From contig CAMVNO010000006.1 of NCBI GenBank assembly GCA_947168855.1, positions 62,001 to 126,000 of the forward strand: a stretch of DNA of 64,000 bases. Reading direction: 5' to 3'. The notes under the pieces were generated by a model. It saw only the letters and a list, made by a program, of their open reading frames with translations. It was not told the DNA's origin and ran no database searches. Below are positions 41,553-50,394 of this stretch, piece by piece. Source of the stretch: an uncultured Clostridia bacterium (lineage in GTDB: Bacteria; Bacillota; Clostridia; Christensenellales; CAG-138). Position numbers and translations under genes: made by a program. How positions within the stretch are numbered: position 1 is the first letter of the stretch; every line of letters begins with the position of its first letter.

Positions 41553-42356
41553 ATGATAAACATCGTTCATCTGGATTCGATCGAGCGGGCCGAGCTCGAC
41601 GTGTACGCGCGGCTCACGGAGGCGCAGATCCGAAACCGTCTGGAACCCGAAAAAGGCATATTCATTGCGGAAAGCCCGAAGGTGATCCGCCTTGCGCTCG
41701 ACGCCGGATTCGAGCCCGTTTCCTTTCTGATGGAGGAAAAGCACATCGAAGGCGACGCGAAGGACCTCCTTCTGCGCTGTCCTGACGTGCCGGTCTACAC
41801 CGGCGAACGCGCGCTTCTGAAGGAGCTGACCGGCTATGCGCTGACGCGCGGCGTGCTGTCCGCCATGCGCAGAAAGCCCCTGCCCGCCCTGGACGACGTG
41901 CTGAACGGCGCAGCGCGCATCGCGGTGCTCGACGGGATCGTGGACGCCTCGAACCTCGGCGCGATCGTGCGCAGCGCCGCCGCTTTGGATATCGACGCGG
42001 TGCTGTTTACCTCCGCCTGCTGCGATCCTCTGAACCGCCGCGCGGTGCGCGTCGCCATGGGCACGGTCTTTCAGATCCCGTGGACGTTCCTGCCTGCAGA
42101 CGGCATCGCGCTTTTGCGCGGATCCGGGTTCACGACCGCGGCGATGGCGCTCATCGACGACTCGCTTCCGATGGACGATCCGCGGCTCAAGCAATGCGAA
42201 AAGCTTGCCGTCGTGCTCGGCACGGAGGGCGACGGGCTGAGCAAAGAAACGATCGCCGCCTGCGACTATGCGGTGAAGATCCCGATGGCGCACGGCGTGG
42301 ATTCCCTGAACGTCGCCGCGGCGAGCGCCGTTGCATTCTGGGAGCTCAGACGATAA
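41553..42356 (+). CDS. SpoU-family RNA 2'-O-methyltransferase
   Basis: 267 aa. N-terminal RNA-binding region with the usual FIAESPKVIRLALDAG, then a knotted SPOUT domain with motif 1 LDGIVDASNLGAIVRSAAAL, motif 2 VVLGTEGDGLS and motif 3 IPMAHGVDSLNVAAASA, all complete. It methylates a ribose in rRNA or tRNA; target unknown. The ATG at 41553 has no clear ribosome site and stands directly behind a terminator, so expression may depend on read-through or an unseen promoter. Some relatives give antibiotic resistance, but nothing here points to that. Confidence 0.85.
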   Translation: MINIVHLDSIERAELDVYARLTEAQIRNRLEPEKGIFIAESPKVIRLALDAGFEPVSFLMEEKHIEGDAKDLLLRCPDVPVYTGERALLKELTGYALTRGVLSAMRRKPLPALDDVLNGAARIAVLDGIVDASNLGAIVRSAAALDIDAVLFTSACCDPLNRRAVRVAMGTVFQIPWTFLPADGIALLRGSGFTTAAMALIDDSLPMDDPRLKQCEKLAVVLGTEGDGLSKETIAACDYAVKIPMAHGVDSLNVAAASAVAFWELRR

Positions 42357-42373
42357 TCCCGTACTATAAAAGA

Positions 42374-42400
42374 ACCGCGGAAACTCCGCGGTCCTTTTTT
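42374..42400. terminator. Bidirectional terminator
   Basis: 8-bp stem ACCGCGGA/TCCGCGGT (42374-42381 with 42385-42392), TTTTTT on the plus side and CTTTTATAG on the minus side. Serves the convergent methyltransferase and ABC operons. Confidence 0.8.
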
Positions 42401-42408
42401 GATTCGAT

Positions 42409-42711
42409 TTATTCGATCCCCCGCATGATCCGTGTTCCGATCCAAAGGAACACGACCGTGCCGCCGATCAAAACGATCCCCGCGGCGAGCAGGCTCCATA
42501 AGCCGACCAGCGCGCTCAGCGCCGGCGCCGCGGCAACAAGCGCAACGACCTTTGCAAGTCCTGTCATATACGCCTTCTGATCCTTCGGCTTGACCGACTG
42601 CCGTGCACGAAACGGCACCAGCCGATACTCCTTGGTCCATGCCATCAGCCCTGCGTAGAGCAGCAGCGCCGCCGCAAATGCGCCCATCAGAATCGAATAA
42701 CCGTATTCCAT
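42409..42711 (-). CDS. Small three-helix membrane protein
   Basis: 100 aa, mostly hydrophobic, with helices at about 6-24, 49-71 and 73-92 and a basic loop RARQSVKPKDQKAY between the first two. Resembles DUF3784-like proteins of Firmicutes but was not firmly identified. It lies 11 nt after the second ABC gene, so is probably co-transcribed; an accessory role for the exporter is only a guess. Confidence 0.6.
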   Translation of the reverse strand: MEYGYSILMGAFAAALLLYAGLMAWTKEYRLVPFRARQSVKPKDQKAYMTGLAKVVALVAAAPALSALVGLWSLLAAGIVLIGGTVVFLWIGTRIMRGIE

Positions 42712-42722
42712 TGCCGCCTCCT

Positions 42723-44507
42723 TCAGTTCAAAAGCTCATACTGCGAATTGTAGATCTCGGCGTAGAAGCCGTTCTTCGCCAGGAGTTCTTTATGTGTGCC
42801 CTGTTCCACGATCGTGCCGTTGTTCACGACGAGGATCGTGTCGGCGTCGACGATCGTCGAAAGCCGGTGCGCGATAACGAAGCTCGTGCGGTCCTTCATC
42901 AGATCGTCCATCGTCCTCTGGATCAGGATCTCGGTGCGCGTGTCGACGTTTGAAGTCGCCTCGTCGAGGATCAGGATCGGACGGTTCGCAAGGTATGCGC
43001 GCGCGATCGTCAGAAGCTGCTTCTGACCGCCGGAGATGTTCGTCGTCTCCTCGTTGATCACGGTGTCGTAGCCCTGCGGCAGCGAACGAATGAACCGGTC
43101 GATGTGCGCGCGCTTTGCCGCCTCGTGCACCTCCTCCTCCGTTGCGTCCGGTCTGCCGTAGGCAATGTTGTCGTAGATCGTGCCGGAAAACAGCCAGGTA
43201 TCCTGCAAGACCATTGAGAAAACGCTCCGGAGCGCATTGCGCGGCATCTGCATGATGTCCTTGCCGTCGACGAGGATGCGCCCGCCGTCGACGTCGTAGA
43301 AACGCATGAGGAGATTGACGATCGTGGTCTTGCCGCCGCCGGTCGGTCCGACGATGGCGACCTTTTCGCCCGCGTGCACGTCGATCGTGAGCCCTCTGAT
43401 CAGCGGCTGTTTCGGGTCGTAGGAGAAGTCGACGTTCTCGAAGGATACGTTGCCCTCGCCCTTCGGCGCGGTCTCCTCCGCTGCTTCCGTCATCTCCTCC
43501 TCATCGAGCATTTGATAGACGCGCCCGGCGGACGCGATCGTCTGCTGCAGCATGGAAAAGCCCTGCGCGATGCTTTCCAAGGGTCCTGCGAACATGCGCG
43601 CGTAAAGCACGAACGCGACGATGGTCCCGACGCTCATACCGAACAGGTTGTTGGCGGCAAAGATGCCGCCGATGATGCAGATCACGATATAGGCGATGTT
43701 GTTACTCAGCGCCGTAATCGGCTGCACGATCGACGCAAGGAACGTGCCCTTCTGCGCCGCCGTGCGCATGTCGGCGCAAAGCGCCGCCTGCCGTTCGCGC
43801 TGGCGGTTTTCGAGATGAAACGCCTTGACCGTGTCAAAACCCGTGAAGGTCTCCTCGGTCAGCGCGTACATTTCCCCGTTCTTTTTACGCACCGCCGCGA
43901 AATATTTTTCGCTCTTGCCGGCGATCTTTGCGGAAAGCACAAGCGAAATCGGCACAAACACGATGACCGCAGCCGCAAGGATCGGGTTCAGCAGAAAGAT
44001 CAGCACGATGATGCCGATGAGCTTCAGCACGCCGGAGATCAGCGTTTCGAGGAAGCTGTGCACCGTTGTTCCCATCGTGGACACGTCGTCGGTCATATGC
44101 GAGATGATCTCGCCGTTCGGCGTCTGATCGACGTATCGCACCGGAAGACGGCGGATCTTGTCGCTCATGCGGATGCGGATCGCGCAGGTAAAGTGCCTGG
44201 AAACGACGTTGTTCATGATCAGCATTTCGCCGATCGCCGCCAGCGAGCTTCCCGCGTACGCCGCGGCAAGCAGGACGCATTCGAGTCCGAACGCCTTGTT
44301 GTCAAACACCGCGCTCTGGCCGAGATGCACGGGTTCCCAATAGCCGTACAGCCGGTCGGACAGCGAGCGGAGGATCTCCGGCGTCACAAGGGACAGCGCG
44401 ACCGAAACGAGGCTGACAACCGCGCCGAGCGCAAGCCAGCCCGCGATCGGCTTCGTATCCTGCAGGATGCGCAGGACGGTCTTCAGGGATGTGTTCTGCT
44501 TCTTCAT
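42723..44507 (-). CDS. ABC exporter half-transporter, catalytically complete
   Basis: 594 aa: six membrane helices (about 20-320) and an ATPase domain with Walker A VGPTGGGKTTIV, signature NISGGQKQLL, Walker B ILILDEATSNVD (catalytic Glu present) and switch His in VIAHRLST. It overlaps the other half-transporter by 4 nt (ATGA), so the two form a heterodimer. Family members export drugs, lipids or peptides; substrate unknown. Confidence 0.9.
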   Translation of the reverse strand: MKKQNTSLKTVLRILQDTKPIAGWLALGAVVSLVSVALSLVTPEILRSLSDRLYGYWEPVHLGQSAVFDNKAFGLECVLLAAAYAGSSLAAIGEMLIMNNVVSRHFTCAIRIRMSDKIRRLPVRYVDQTPNGEIISHMTDDVSTMGTTVHSFLETLISGVLKLIGIIVLIFLLNPILAAAVIVFVPISLVLSAKIAGKSEKYFAAVRKKNGEMYALTEETFTGFDTVKAFHLENRQRERQAALCADMRTAAQKGTFLASIVQPITALSNNIAYIVICIIGGIFAANNLFGMSVGTIVAFVLYARMFAGPLESIAQGFSMLQQTIASAGRVYQMLDEEEMTEAAEETAPKGEGNVSFENVDFSYDPKQPLIRGLTIDVHAGEKVAIVGPTGGGKTTIVNLLMRFYDVDGGRILVDGKDIMQMPRNALRSVFSMVLQDTWLFSGTIYDNIAYGRPDATEEEVHEAAKRAHIDRFIRSLPQGYDTVINEETTNISGGQKQLLTIARAYLANRPILILDEATSNVDTRTEILIQRTMDDLMKDRTSFVIAHRLSTIVDADTILVVNNGTIVEQGTHKELLAKNGFYAEIYNSQYELLN

Positions 44508-46234
44508 ACAGCCTCACCTCCCAGCTGCGAACGCACGATCTCGCGATAGACCCTGCAGGACTTTACGAGCTCCGCATGCGTGCCGCTGCCGACGATGCTG
44601 CCCTGCTCGAGGACAAAGATCGTATCGCAGCGCATGGCGGTCGCCGCGCGCTGTGTGATGATAATCTGCGTTTTGCCCGCCAGATGCCGGTTCAGCGCCT
44701 TTCGGAGTTTGCTTTCGGTGAGGTAATCGAGCGCCGAAAAGCTGTCGTCGAACACATAGATCGCCGCGGGCTTCAGGATCGTTCTCGCAATGCTGATGCG
44801 CTGTTTCTGTCCGCCGGAAATGTTTGCGCCGGACTGCGCAAGACGATAGTTAAGCCCTTCCTCGTGCGAATGCAGAAACTCCGTCATCTGCGCAATGTCA
44901 AGAACGTTTTTGACCGCTTCCTCATCCGCATCCGGGTCTCCCATGCGCACGTTGTCGAAGAGCGTCCCTTCAAACACCATGCCCTTCTGCAGCGCGGCGG
45001 AGACGCTGTCACGCACGCCGCCCCTGCCGATCTCGGCATACGGCTTTCCGCCGAGCGAGATCGTGCCCTCCGTCGGCGGATAAAAGTCCAGAAGCAGCTT
45101 CAGGATCGTCGATTTGCCGCTGCCGGTACCGCCGATGATCGCGGCGGTCTCCCCCTCCCTGACCGTGATATTGAGATCCGAAACGGTTTTGATCTCGCTG
45201 CCGGGATAGGCGAAGCCGACGTTCTCGAGAACCAGATCACCGCCGAGGATCGCGCCGTCGCCGGCGTCCGCCGGTTCTTCCGGAAGATTCAGCACTTCGG
45301 TCACGCGGTTCACGCAGACCTTGAGGTGCGGCAGAAACACAAACGTCCAACTGAGCATCATCACGCCGTTCAGGATGAGCGCAACGTACTGCACCGTGGC
45401 AATGATGCCGCCCGCGGTCAGCCCCCGCTCGAGCTGTATCGGATCCTGCAGACGGTTCGCGCCGACCAGCAGCATCACGACCGTCGCCAGGTTCAGCACC
45501 AGCATGCACAGCGGATTCACATAGCCCGCGCGCACATTTGCGCGGATGATGTACTTTGCCATCTCCTCGGTCGCGTGCACGATGCGTCCGTGCTCGTGCG
45601 CCTCCTTGTCGAATGCGCGGATAACGCGAATGCCGGAAAGCCGCTCGCGCATCAGGCGGTTCTGCTCGTCGATGTATTCGTCGGAGAGCTTCCACAGCTT
45701 ATCGAGGTGCCGCACGATCGGGAACAGGATCAGAAACGCAACCGGCATGGACAGCAGCAGAATGAGCGCCAGCATGCGGTCGGACAGAAGCGCGAACGCC
45801 ACGCCGCCCGCGATCATGATCGGAACCATCACAACGACGTTAACGAACATCCCGGATACGTCCGAGATCGTGGAAACGTCATGCGTGGAGCGCGTCAGAA
45901 GGCTGGATGTGCCGATCCTGGAAAAGTTCTCAAAATCGAGCGCGGACGCCTTGTCAAAGATGCCGCGCTTGAGATCGTGCGAAAAACCCGCCGAGATCCT
46001 TGCGTTGACCGCGCCGGTCCAGATCGCGCAGAGCATGGACATGGTCGCAAGCACAAGCATCAGCGTGCCGAGCTTCCATATGACGCCCATATTGCCCGCG
46101 GCAATGCCGTCGTCGACGATGCGGCTCATCAGGTACGGCAGGAACGTCCCCTCCAGCGTGGAGGCGACGCATAGAATCCCGGTCAGGATGATTTGTTTTC
46201 GATACGGTTTCAGCAGCGGTAAAATCGTTTTCAT
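44504..46234 (-). CDS. ABC exporter half-transporter with degenerate ATP site
   Basis: 576 aa, six membrane helices then an ATPase domain. Walker A IGGTGSGKSTIL and signature NISGGQKQRIS are normal, but Walker B ends in Asp (IYVFDDSFSALD) instead of Glu and the switch-loop His is Gln (TQRAAT). Such a dead site paired with an active partner is the mark of asymmetric heterodimers such as TM287/288, BmrCD or LmrCD. The start at 46234 was chosen because a TATACT box lies 7 nt before it, predicting a leaderless mRNA. No ribosome site is seen. Confidence 0.88.
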   Translation of the reverse strand: MKTILPLLKPYRKQIILTGILCVASTLEGTFLPYLMSRIVDDGIAAGNMGVIWKLGTLMLVLATMSMLCAIWTGAVNARISAGFSHDLKRGIFDKASALDFENFSRIGTSSLLTRSTHDVSTISDVSGMFVNVVVMVPIMIAGGVAFALLSDRMLALILLLSMPVAFLILFPIVRHLDKLWKLSDEYIDEQNRLMRERLSGIRVIRAFDKEAHEHGRIVHATEEMAKYIIRANVRAGYVNPLCMLVLNLATVVMLLVGANRLQDPIQLERGLTAGGIIATVQYVALILNGVMMLSWTFVFLPHLKVCVNRVTEVLNLPEEPADAGDGAILGGDLVLENVGFAYPGSEIKTVSDLNITVREGETAAIIGGTGSGKSTILKLLLDFYPPTEGTISLGGKPYAEIGRGGVRDSVSAALQKGMVFEGTLFDNVRMGDPDADEEAVKNVLDIAQMTEFLHSHEEGLNYRLAQSGANISGGQKQRISIARTILKPAAIYVFDDSFSALDYLTESKLRKALNRHLAGKTQIIITQRAATAMRCDTIFVLEQGSIVGSGTHAELVKSCRVYREIVRSQLGGEAV

Positions 46235-46551
46235 GGTCTTCAGTATATATCCCGGAACGGTAAAAAAACCAGCAACCAACGGTTGAATCGGAGCAATCGT
46301 ACGTTGATCGCAGGCGTCGGCGCCGGCCGCATTTTGGGCGGCTCATACGGAGAACAGTATAACGGACACAGGCACACCCGTCAAGGCGCTTTTACTGAAC
46401 ACATTTCGAAAATATGTTCAGACAATTGTTCCTTATTTCCTGTTTTTCCCAGATGATATGCGCGTTGCAAAAAAGTCACAATTGTACAATATATTTTTAT
46501 TGACATTATTTTTTATATTGTGCTATCATAGCAGAAACGGAGGTGTGTGAA
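46235..46551. promoter_or_regulatory. Divergent region between the ABC operon and the XRE gene
   Basis: Minus: -10 TATACT at 46242-46247, one base of leader before the ABC ATG, weak -35. Plus: -35 TTGACA (46500-46505), 18-bp spacer, -10 TATCAT (46524-46529), then GGAGGTG. Two palindromes lie between: GAACACATTT-CGA-AAATATGTTC (46397-46419, one mismatch) and ATTGTACAAT (46481-46490), both candidate operators. Confidence 0.6.
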
Positions 46552-46911
46552 ATGGACGAATTGACAAAACTGATCAAAACCGAGATTAAAAAGCAATTCC
46601 GCAGCGTGCGTCAATTCTCAATGTATATAGGCGTTCCGCAATCGACCATTGTGACTGCGCTGCAAAAGGGGATCGGCGGCACCTCGTTTGAAACGATCAT
46701 GCATATCTGCGACGTACTGGACATCAAGCCTGTCGCAGACGACAAGCTGATCTTTCTGGACGGAGACAACCGCTCGCTTCTGGAACGCTATTCGCATCTG
46801 GATGCAGAAGGCAAAAAGGCGGTCCGCGCCGTCGCCGCATTGGAACTTCTGCGCGTGAAGGACCCCGAGGCTTACCTGAATCTCACCAAAAATCTGGACG
46901 CAGCCGAATAA
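46552..46911 (+). CDS. Small XRE-type helix-turn-helix protein
   Basis: 119 aa from the ATG at 46552, 7 nt after GGAGGTG. A helix-turn-helix occupies about 15-60 (SVRQFSMYIGVPQSTIVTALQKG ... FETIMHICDVLDI; split here across two stretches), followed by a helical tail LLERYSHLDAEGKKAVRAVAALE that may dimerise. Small regulators of this kind usually repress their own promoter; the palindromes upstream would suit. The genes it controls are unknown, though the divergent ABC operon is the nearest candidate. Confidence 0.75.
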   Translation: MDELTKLIKTEIKKQFRSVRQFSMYIGVPQSTIVTALQKGIGGTSFETIMHICDVLDIKPVADDKLIFLDGDNRSLLERYSHLDAEGKKAVRAVAALELLRVKDPEAYLNLTKNLDAAE

Positions 46912-46923
46912 CGAATTTCGCTG

Positions 46924-46951
46924 AAAAAAGCCGTCGATCGACGGCTTTTTT
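46924..46951. terminator. Perfect bidirectional terminator
   Basis: A 28-bp perfect palindrome, six A, stem GCCGTCGATCGACGGC, six T, between the convergent XRE and WYL genes. Confidence 0.9.
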
Positions 46952-46952
46952 C

Positions 46953-47933
46953 TTATTGCTGCGCTTTCCGCACGCGATCCAGCAGCCCAAGGAATTGCTC
47001 TTTCACGGGCTGCGGCGAAACGATGCGCACCGTTCCGCCGAGCGCGGCGACCCAGCCGAAGAACTGTTCGGACACGGCGACCCGCACAAACGCGGTGAAG
47101 CGGTCGCCGTTCGGATGGATCGACACGTCGGTGCCGAAGCGATCGACGATCACGCCGATCACGCTCGCGTCGCAGTCGAGCACCACATCCGCCTCCTCCC
47201 CCGCAAACATCGAAAAGTTGCGGCTCGTGTACGCGGACATATCGAGCGCTTTGAAAACGTCCTTGCCCTGCCGCTCGGCGTCGCCGATCGTGATGCGGTT
47301 CATCTTGTCCACGCGGTAATGCTTGATGCGCGCGTCGGCGGCGTCATAGGCGATCAGATAATAGAATTCGTCGTCCCAGACGAGCGCATAGGGGCTGACC
47401 CGATAGCGCGCGCCTTCCCTGCGCGGAACACGTTTTTTGTTAAGGTCGTACTGCCAGTACAGGAACGTGATCTCGCGATCCTCCGCGATCGCGCCGTGGA
47501 TGGCGTCGATGTTGTAGAAGATGGATTCGTTGTCCGTTTTGCCGCGGTCGGAGATGTAAAGCTGACGCCTTAAGAGCGCCGCTTCCCCGCGGCTCGAAAG
47601 CGCCGCCAGCTTTTTGATCAGGCGCATCGTCTTTTTCGGCGACAGGAATTTCGCCGCCTGCACGCTGTCCACGAGCATCTTGAGCTCCGCAGGCTCAAAC
47701 ATACGCGACGCGAGATAATACCCTTTGCGCTTGCCGACCGCCACCGATTCGACGTCCATACCGTACTCTGAAAGCGTCAGCAGATCGTCCGTCACGCTCT
47801 TGCGCTCGGCGGCGATATCGCGCTCCTTGAGCTTGTCGATGAAATCCTGCACGGTCAGCGGATGCTGTTCGTCCGTTTCGAGCAGCAGCTCACGAATCAC
47901 CAGGATCTTGCACTTTTGATTTTCGTGTTTCAT
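46953..47933 (-). CDS. WYL-domain transcriptional regulator
   Basis: 326 aa. N-terminal winged helix (about 8-65, HPLTVQDFIDKL ... SVTDDLLTLSEYG) and a WYL domain (about 145-230, containing ISPYALVWDDEFYYLIAYD-like VSPYALVWDDEFYYL) with a C-terminal WCX extension. WYL domains sense ligands such as nucleic acids. Overlaps the deacylase gene by 4 nt, so both are one transcript and the regulator may control that operon. Confidence 0.87.
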   Translation of the reverse strand: MKHENQKCKILVIRELLLETDEQHPLTVQDFIDKLKERDIAAERKSVTDDLLTLSEYGMDVESVAVGKRKGYYLASRMFEPAELKMLVDSVQAAKFLSPKKTMRLIKKLAALSSRGEAALLRRQLYISDRGKTDNESIFYNIDAIHGAIAEDREITFLYWQYDLNKKRVPRREGARYRVSPYALVWDDEFYYLIAYDAADARIKHYRVDKMNRITIGDAERQGKDVFKALDMSAYTSRNFSMFAGEEADVVLDCDASVIGVIVDRFGTDVSIHPNGDRFTAFVRVAVSEQFFGWVAALGGTVRIVSPQPVKEQFLGLLDRVRKAQQ

Positions 47934-49519
47934 GGGTTCCTCCGTTCCAAAACCGTTCCGTTTGTTTTGCCTGTCGGTTCGCCGTTTCCGACCGCCGGCA
48001 CGCCGTTGACCAATACCGTATCGATCCCCTCCGCGGTCCGTGCGGGATCCCGATACGTCGCCCGCTCATGGACGCGATCCGGATCAAAAATCAGAAGATC
48101 CGCGTCCGCGCCGGGTTCGAGCCGTCCCTTCTTCGTCAGCCCGTACCGGTCCGCGGGCATGCGCGTCATCTTCTGCACCGCGGCGGGAAGCGAAAGCGTT
48201 TTCCGCTCCCGCACAAACCGCTCAAGAATATGTACAAACGTTCCGTACACGCGCGGATGCAAAAGCCCGTCCGTCGGATACGTCGCGTCCGAGATCACGT
48301 AGGAAAACGGCGCCTGATAGATCGCCGCGATGTCATCCTCCGCGGTCAGCCGGTCGATCATTGTGACCGCGCAGCGATTGCGGGAGAGAAGCCCGGCGCA
48401 GAACCGCCACGGCTCCGCGTCGCCCGCCGCCTCCGCGATCGTTTTGCCGACAAGCGGCTTATCCGCTTCGCATTTTACCGAGGCGATTTCGATGTTCTCC
48501 CAGCCGATCAGCATCGCGTAGTTGTCGTAATCCGTGCCGGTTTCAAAGCGTTCCCTGAGCACCTTTTGCGCCGCGGGATCGGCGAGCCGCCTTGCGATCG
48601 CTTCCGTACCGCCCGCCAGAAACTCCGGCGGCAGAACGTGCAAAAGCTGCGTGCTGCCCGCGGTGTACGGATAGGCGTCGCACTGCACGTCAAGCCCGTC
48701 CTCCCGCGCGCGGCGGATCCTTTCGAGTGCGTCATGGATAAGACTTCCCCACCGTTCGCGCCCGACCGCCTTGAGATGGCTGATCTGCAGCGGTACATGA
48801 AGCGCCTTTGCAAGCGTGAGCGCCTCGTCGATCGACGGCAATAGGTTCATGGATTCCGAACGCATGTGCACGGACAGCGTGATATTTGTATGGCGGATCG
48901 GCTCTAGCGCGCGGATGAGCCCCGCCGTGTCGAAAAAGCATTCCGGCGCGTAGCCGAGTCCCAAAGAAACGCCGAGCGCGCCTTCGGACAGCGTGCAGGC
49001 AAGCAGCGCACGGATCGCGCGGTAATCTCCGTCGGTTAGGTTTTTCTCGAACCCCGCGACGGCGGCGCGGATCGTGCCGAGCCCCGCAAGCATGCCCGCG
49101 TGGATCGGCAGCGGACGGTTTTTCAGCGCGGCGTGATATGCCGCAAGGCTTTCGACCGGGATACCGCCGAGTTCGCCCGTGATCGGATAAAGATACGCCG
49201 CAACGTGGGCTTTGTGCGGTCCGGACACCGGCGCGGCAGAAAGCCCGCAGTTACCGTTGATGACGATCGTAAGTCCCTGCAATAGCTCCGCGGTTCCGAA
49301 GTCTTTCCAAAAGACCGCCGTGTCCGCGTGCCGGTGCGCGTCGATAAAGCCCGGCGTGACGACCCTGCCCGCCGCGTCGAAGGTCTCCCCCGCCGCAGCG
49401 GCAGACAAATCGCCGATCGCCGCGATGGTTTTGCCGATGATGCCGACGTCGGCGCGGTACGGTTCCGCCCCGCTTCCGTCAACGATCTGTCCGTTTTGAA
49501 TGATCCGATCAAAGTCCAT
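47930..49519 (-). CDS. N-acyl-D-amino-acid deacylase / D-aminoacylase-type amidohydrolase
   Basis: 529 aa amidohydrolase. Metal motif FIDAHRHAD (about 57-65), the Cys ligand in NGNCGLS (about 91), HMRSES, SHLKAVG and the late Asp in VISDATYPTDG match D-aminoacylases. The family removes the acyl group from N-acyl-D-amino acids or related compounds, including peptidoglycan-derived D-residues; the substrate here is unknown. A TACAAT -10 and AGAGGA site lie just upstream. Co-transcribed with a WYL regulator. Confidence 0.85.
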   Translation of the reverse strand: MDFDRIIQNGQIVDGSGAEPYRADVGIIGKTIAAIGDLSAAAAGETFDAAGRVVTPGFIDAHRHADTAVFWKDFGTAELLQGLTIVINGNCGLSAAPVSGPHKAHVAAYLYPITGELGGIPVESLAAYHAALKNRPLPIHAGMLAGLGTIRAAVAGFEKNLTDGDYRAIRALLACTLSEGALGVSLGLGYAPECFFDTAGLIRALEPIRHTNITLSVHMRSESMNLLPSIDEALTLAKALHVPLQISHLKAVGRERWGSLIHDALERIRRAREDGLDVQCDAYPYTAGSTQLLHVLPPEFLAGGTEAIARRLADPAAQKVLRERFETGTDYDNYAMLIGWENIEIASVKCEADKPLVGKTIAEAAGDAEPWRFCAGLLSRNRCAVTMIDRLTAEDDIAAIYQAPFSYVISDATYPTDGLLHPRVYGTFVHILERFVRERKTLSLPAAVQKMTRMPADRYGLTKKGRLEPGADADLLIFDPDRVHERATYRDPARTAEGIDTVLVNGVPAVGNGEPTGKTNGTVLERRNP

Positions 49520-49581
49520 ATCCGTTCCTCTGCCTCTATTGTACCATCTTTCCGCCCGCGCTGCAATCCCGTTTATGGGAA

Positions 49582-49613
49582 AACAAAAAAGAGCTCCCCC
49601 GCAGGAAAGCTCC
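49582..49613 (-). terminator. Terminator of the pheST-nadE-iclR operon
   Basis: On the minus strand a 9-bp stem (GAGCTTTCC with GGGGGAGCTC, two G-T pairs) is followed by TTTTTTG, just past the IclR stop. Confidence 0.75.
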
Positions 49614-49620
49614 TTTGAAA

Positions 49621-50394
49621 TCAGTTCTCCCGGTATCCGAGCGCGTCGGAAATCGCCGCGGCGGTTTTTCGGACCTCGGCGGTTGCGGTGCGGAACTCAT
49701 CCGAGTCGACGCGGCGGAACATGCCGATGAGTCCCAGCGCATAGCGCACCGCGCCGGTGTGGTCCCTGATCGGCGCGGCAACGCCGCGGACGCCGATCTT
49801 AAACTCGCCGTTTTCGATCGCGCAGCCGGTTTCGCGGACCGTTTTGAGCTCTGTTAACAGCGCGTCGGCGTTCGAAACCGAATGCGGCGTAAACTGCTGA
49901 AACTGCGTTTCGAAGATGCGCCGGGCACCCGCGTCCGAAAGCGCGGACAGCAGGACCTTGCCCTGCGCCGTGCAGAACGCGGGCAGATGCGCGCCGGTCT
50001 CGGACACGATGTGAAAGCCGGAATCCGCCTCCGCGTGCGCGAGCACCAGCGCTTCGCCGCGGTCGAGCATGGACAGCGACGCGGATTCGCCGGTCGCCTT
50101 GACGAGCCGCTCCATCGGCTCTCGCGAAAGCGTAATGATGCTGCGCGTACTCTGCACCGCGCTGCCGTACTCGAACAGGCGCACGCCGAGCGTATAGCGC
50201 CCGCTCTGCGCGTCCTGCTCCACAAGGTTACAGCTTCGCATGGAGCTCAAAAGCCCGTAAACGGTGCTCTTTGCCCAGCCCGTGGATGCTGTCAGCTCGC
50301 CCAAAGAAAGCGGGCGTTTTGCCTCGGTGAGAAGGTCCAAAAGCGTACACGCCTTTTTGATTGCGCGGACCGGTTCGGTGCTCTTCTCCGTCAT
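49621..50394 (-). CDS. IclR-family transcriptional regulator
   Basis: 257 aa. Winged helix (about 8-68, RPLSLGELTASTGWAKSTVYGLL) and an IclR effector domain (about 80-250) with SLSMLDRGEALVLAHA and the typical segment GVRGVAAPIRDHTGAVRYALGL. IclR proteins bind small metabolites and usually repress catabolic genes. It overlaps nadE by 4 nt in the pheST operon. The neighbouring deacylase operon, 102 nt downstream, is a natural but unproved target. Confidence 0.9.
   Translation of the reverse strand: MTEKSTEPVRAIKKACTLLDLLTEAKRPLSLGELTASTGWAKSTVYGLLSSMRSCNLVEQDAQSGRYTLGVRLFEYGSAVQSTRSIITLSREPMERLVKATGESASLSMLDRGEALVLAHAEADSGFHIVSETGAHLPAFCTAQGKVLLSALSDAGARRIFETQFQQFTPHSVSNADALLTELKTVRETGCAIENGEFKIGVRGVAAPIRDHTGAVRYALGLIGMFRRVDSDEFRTATAEVRKTAAAISDALGYREN

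Noticed and set aside
46406-46419. LexA-like box (CGAA-A-ATAT-GTTC-A) upstream of the XRE gene
   Set aside because: Two mismatches to CGAAC-N4-GTTCG and no DNA-repair gene nearby; it is better explained as part of the longer palindrome.
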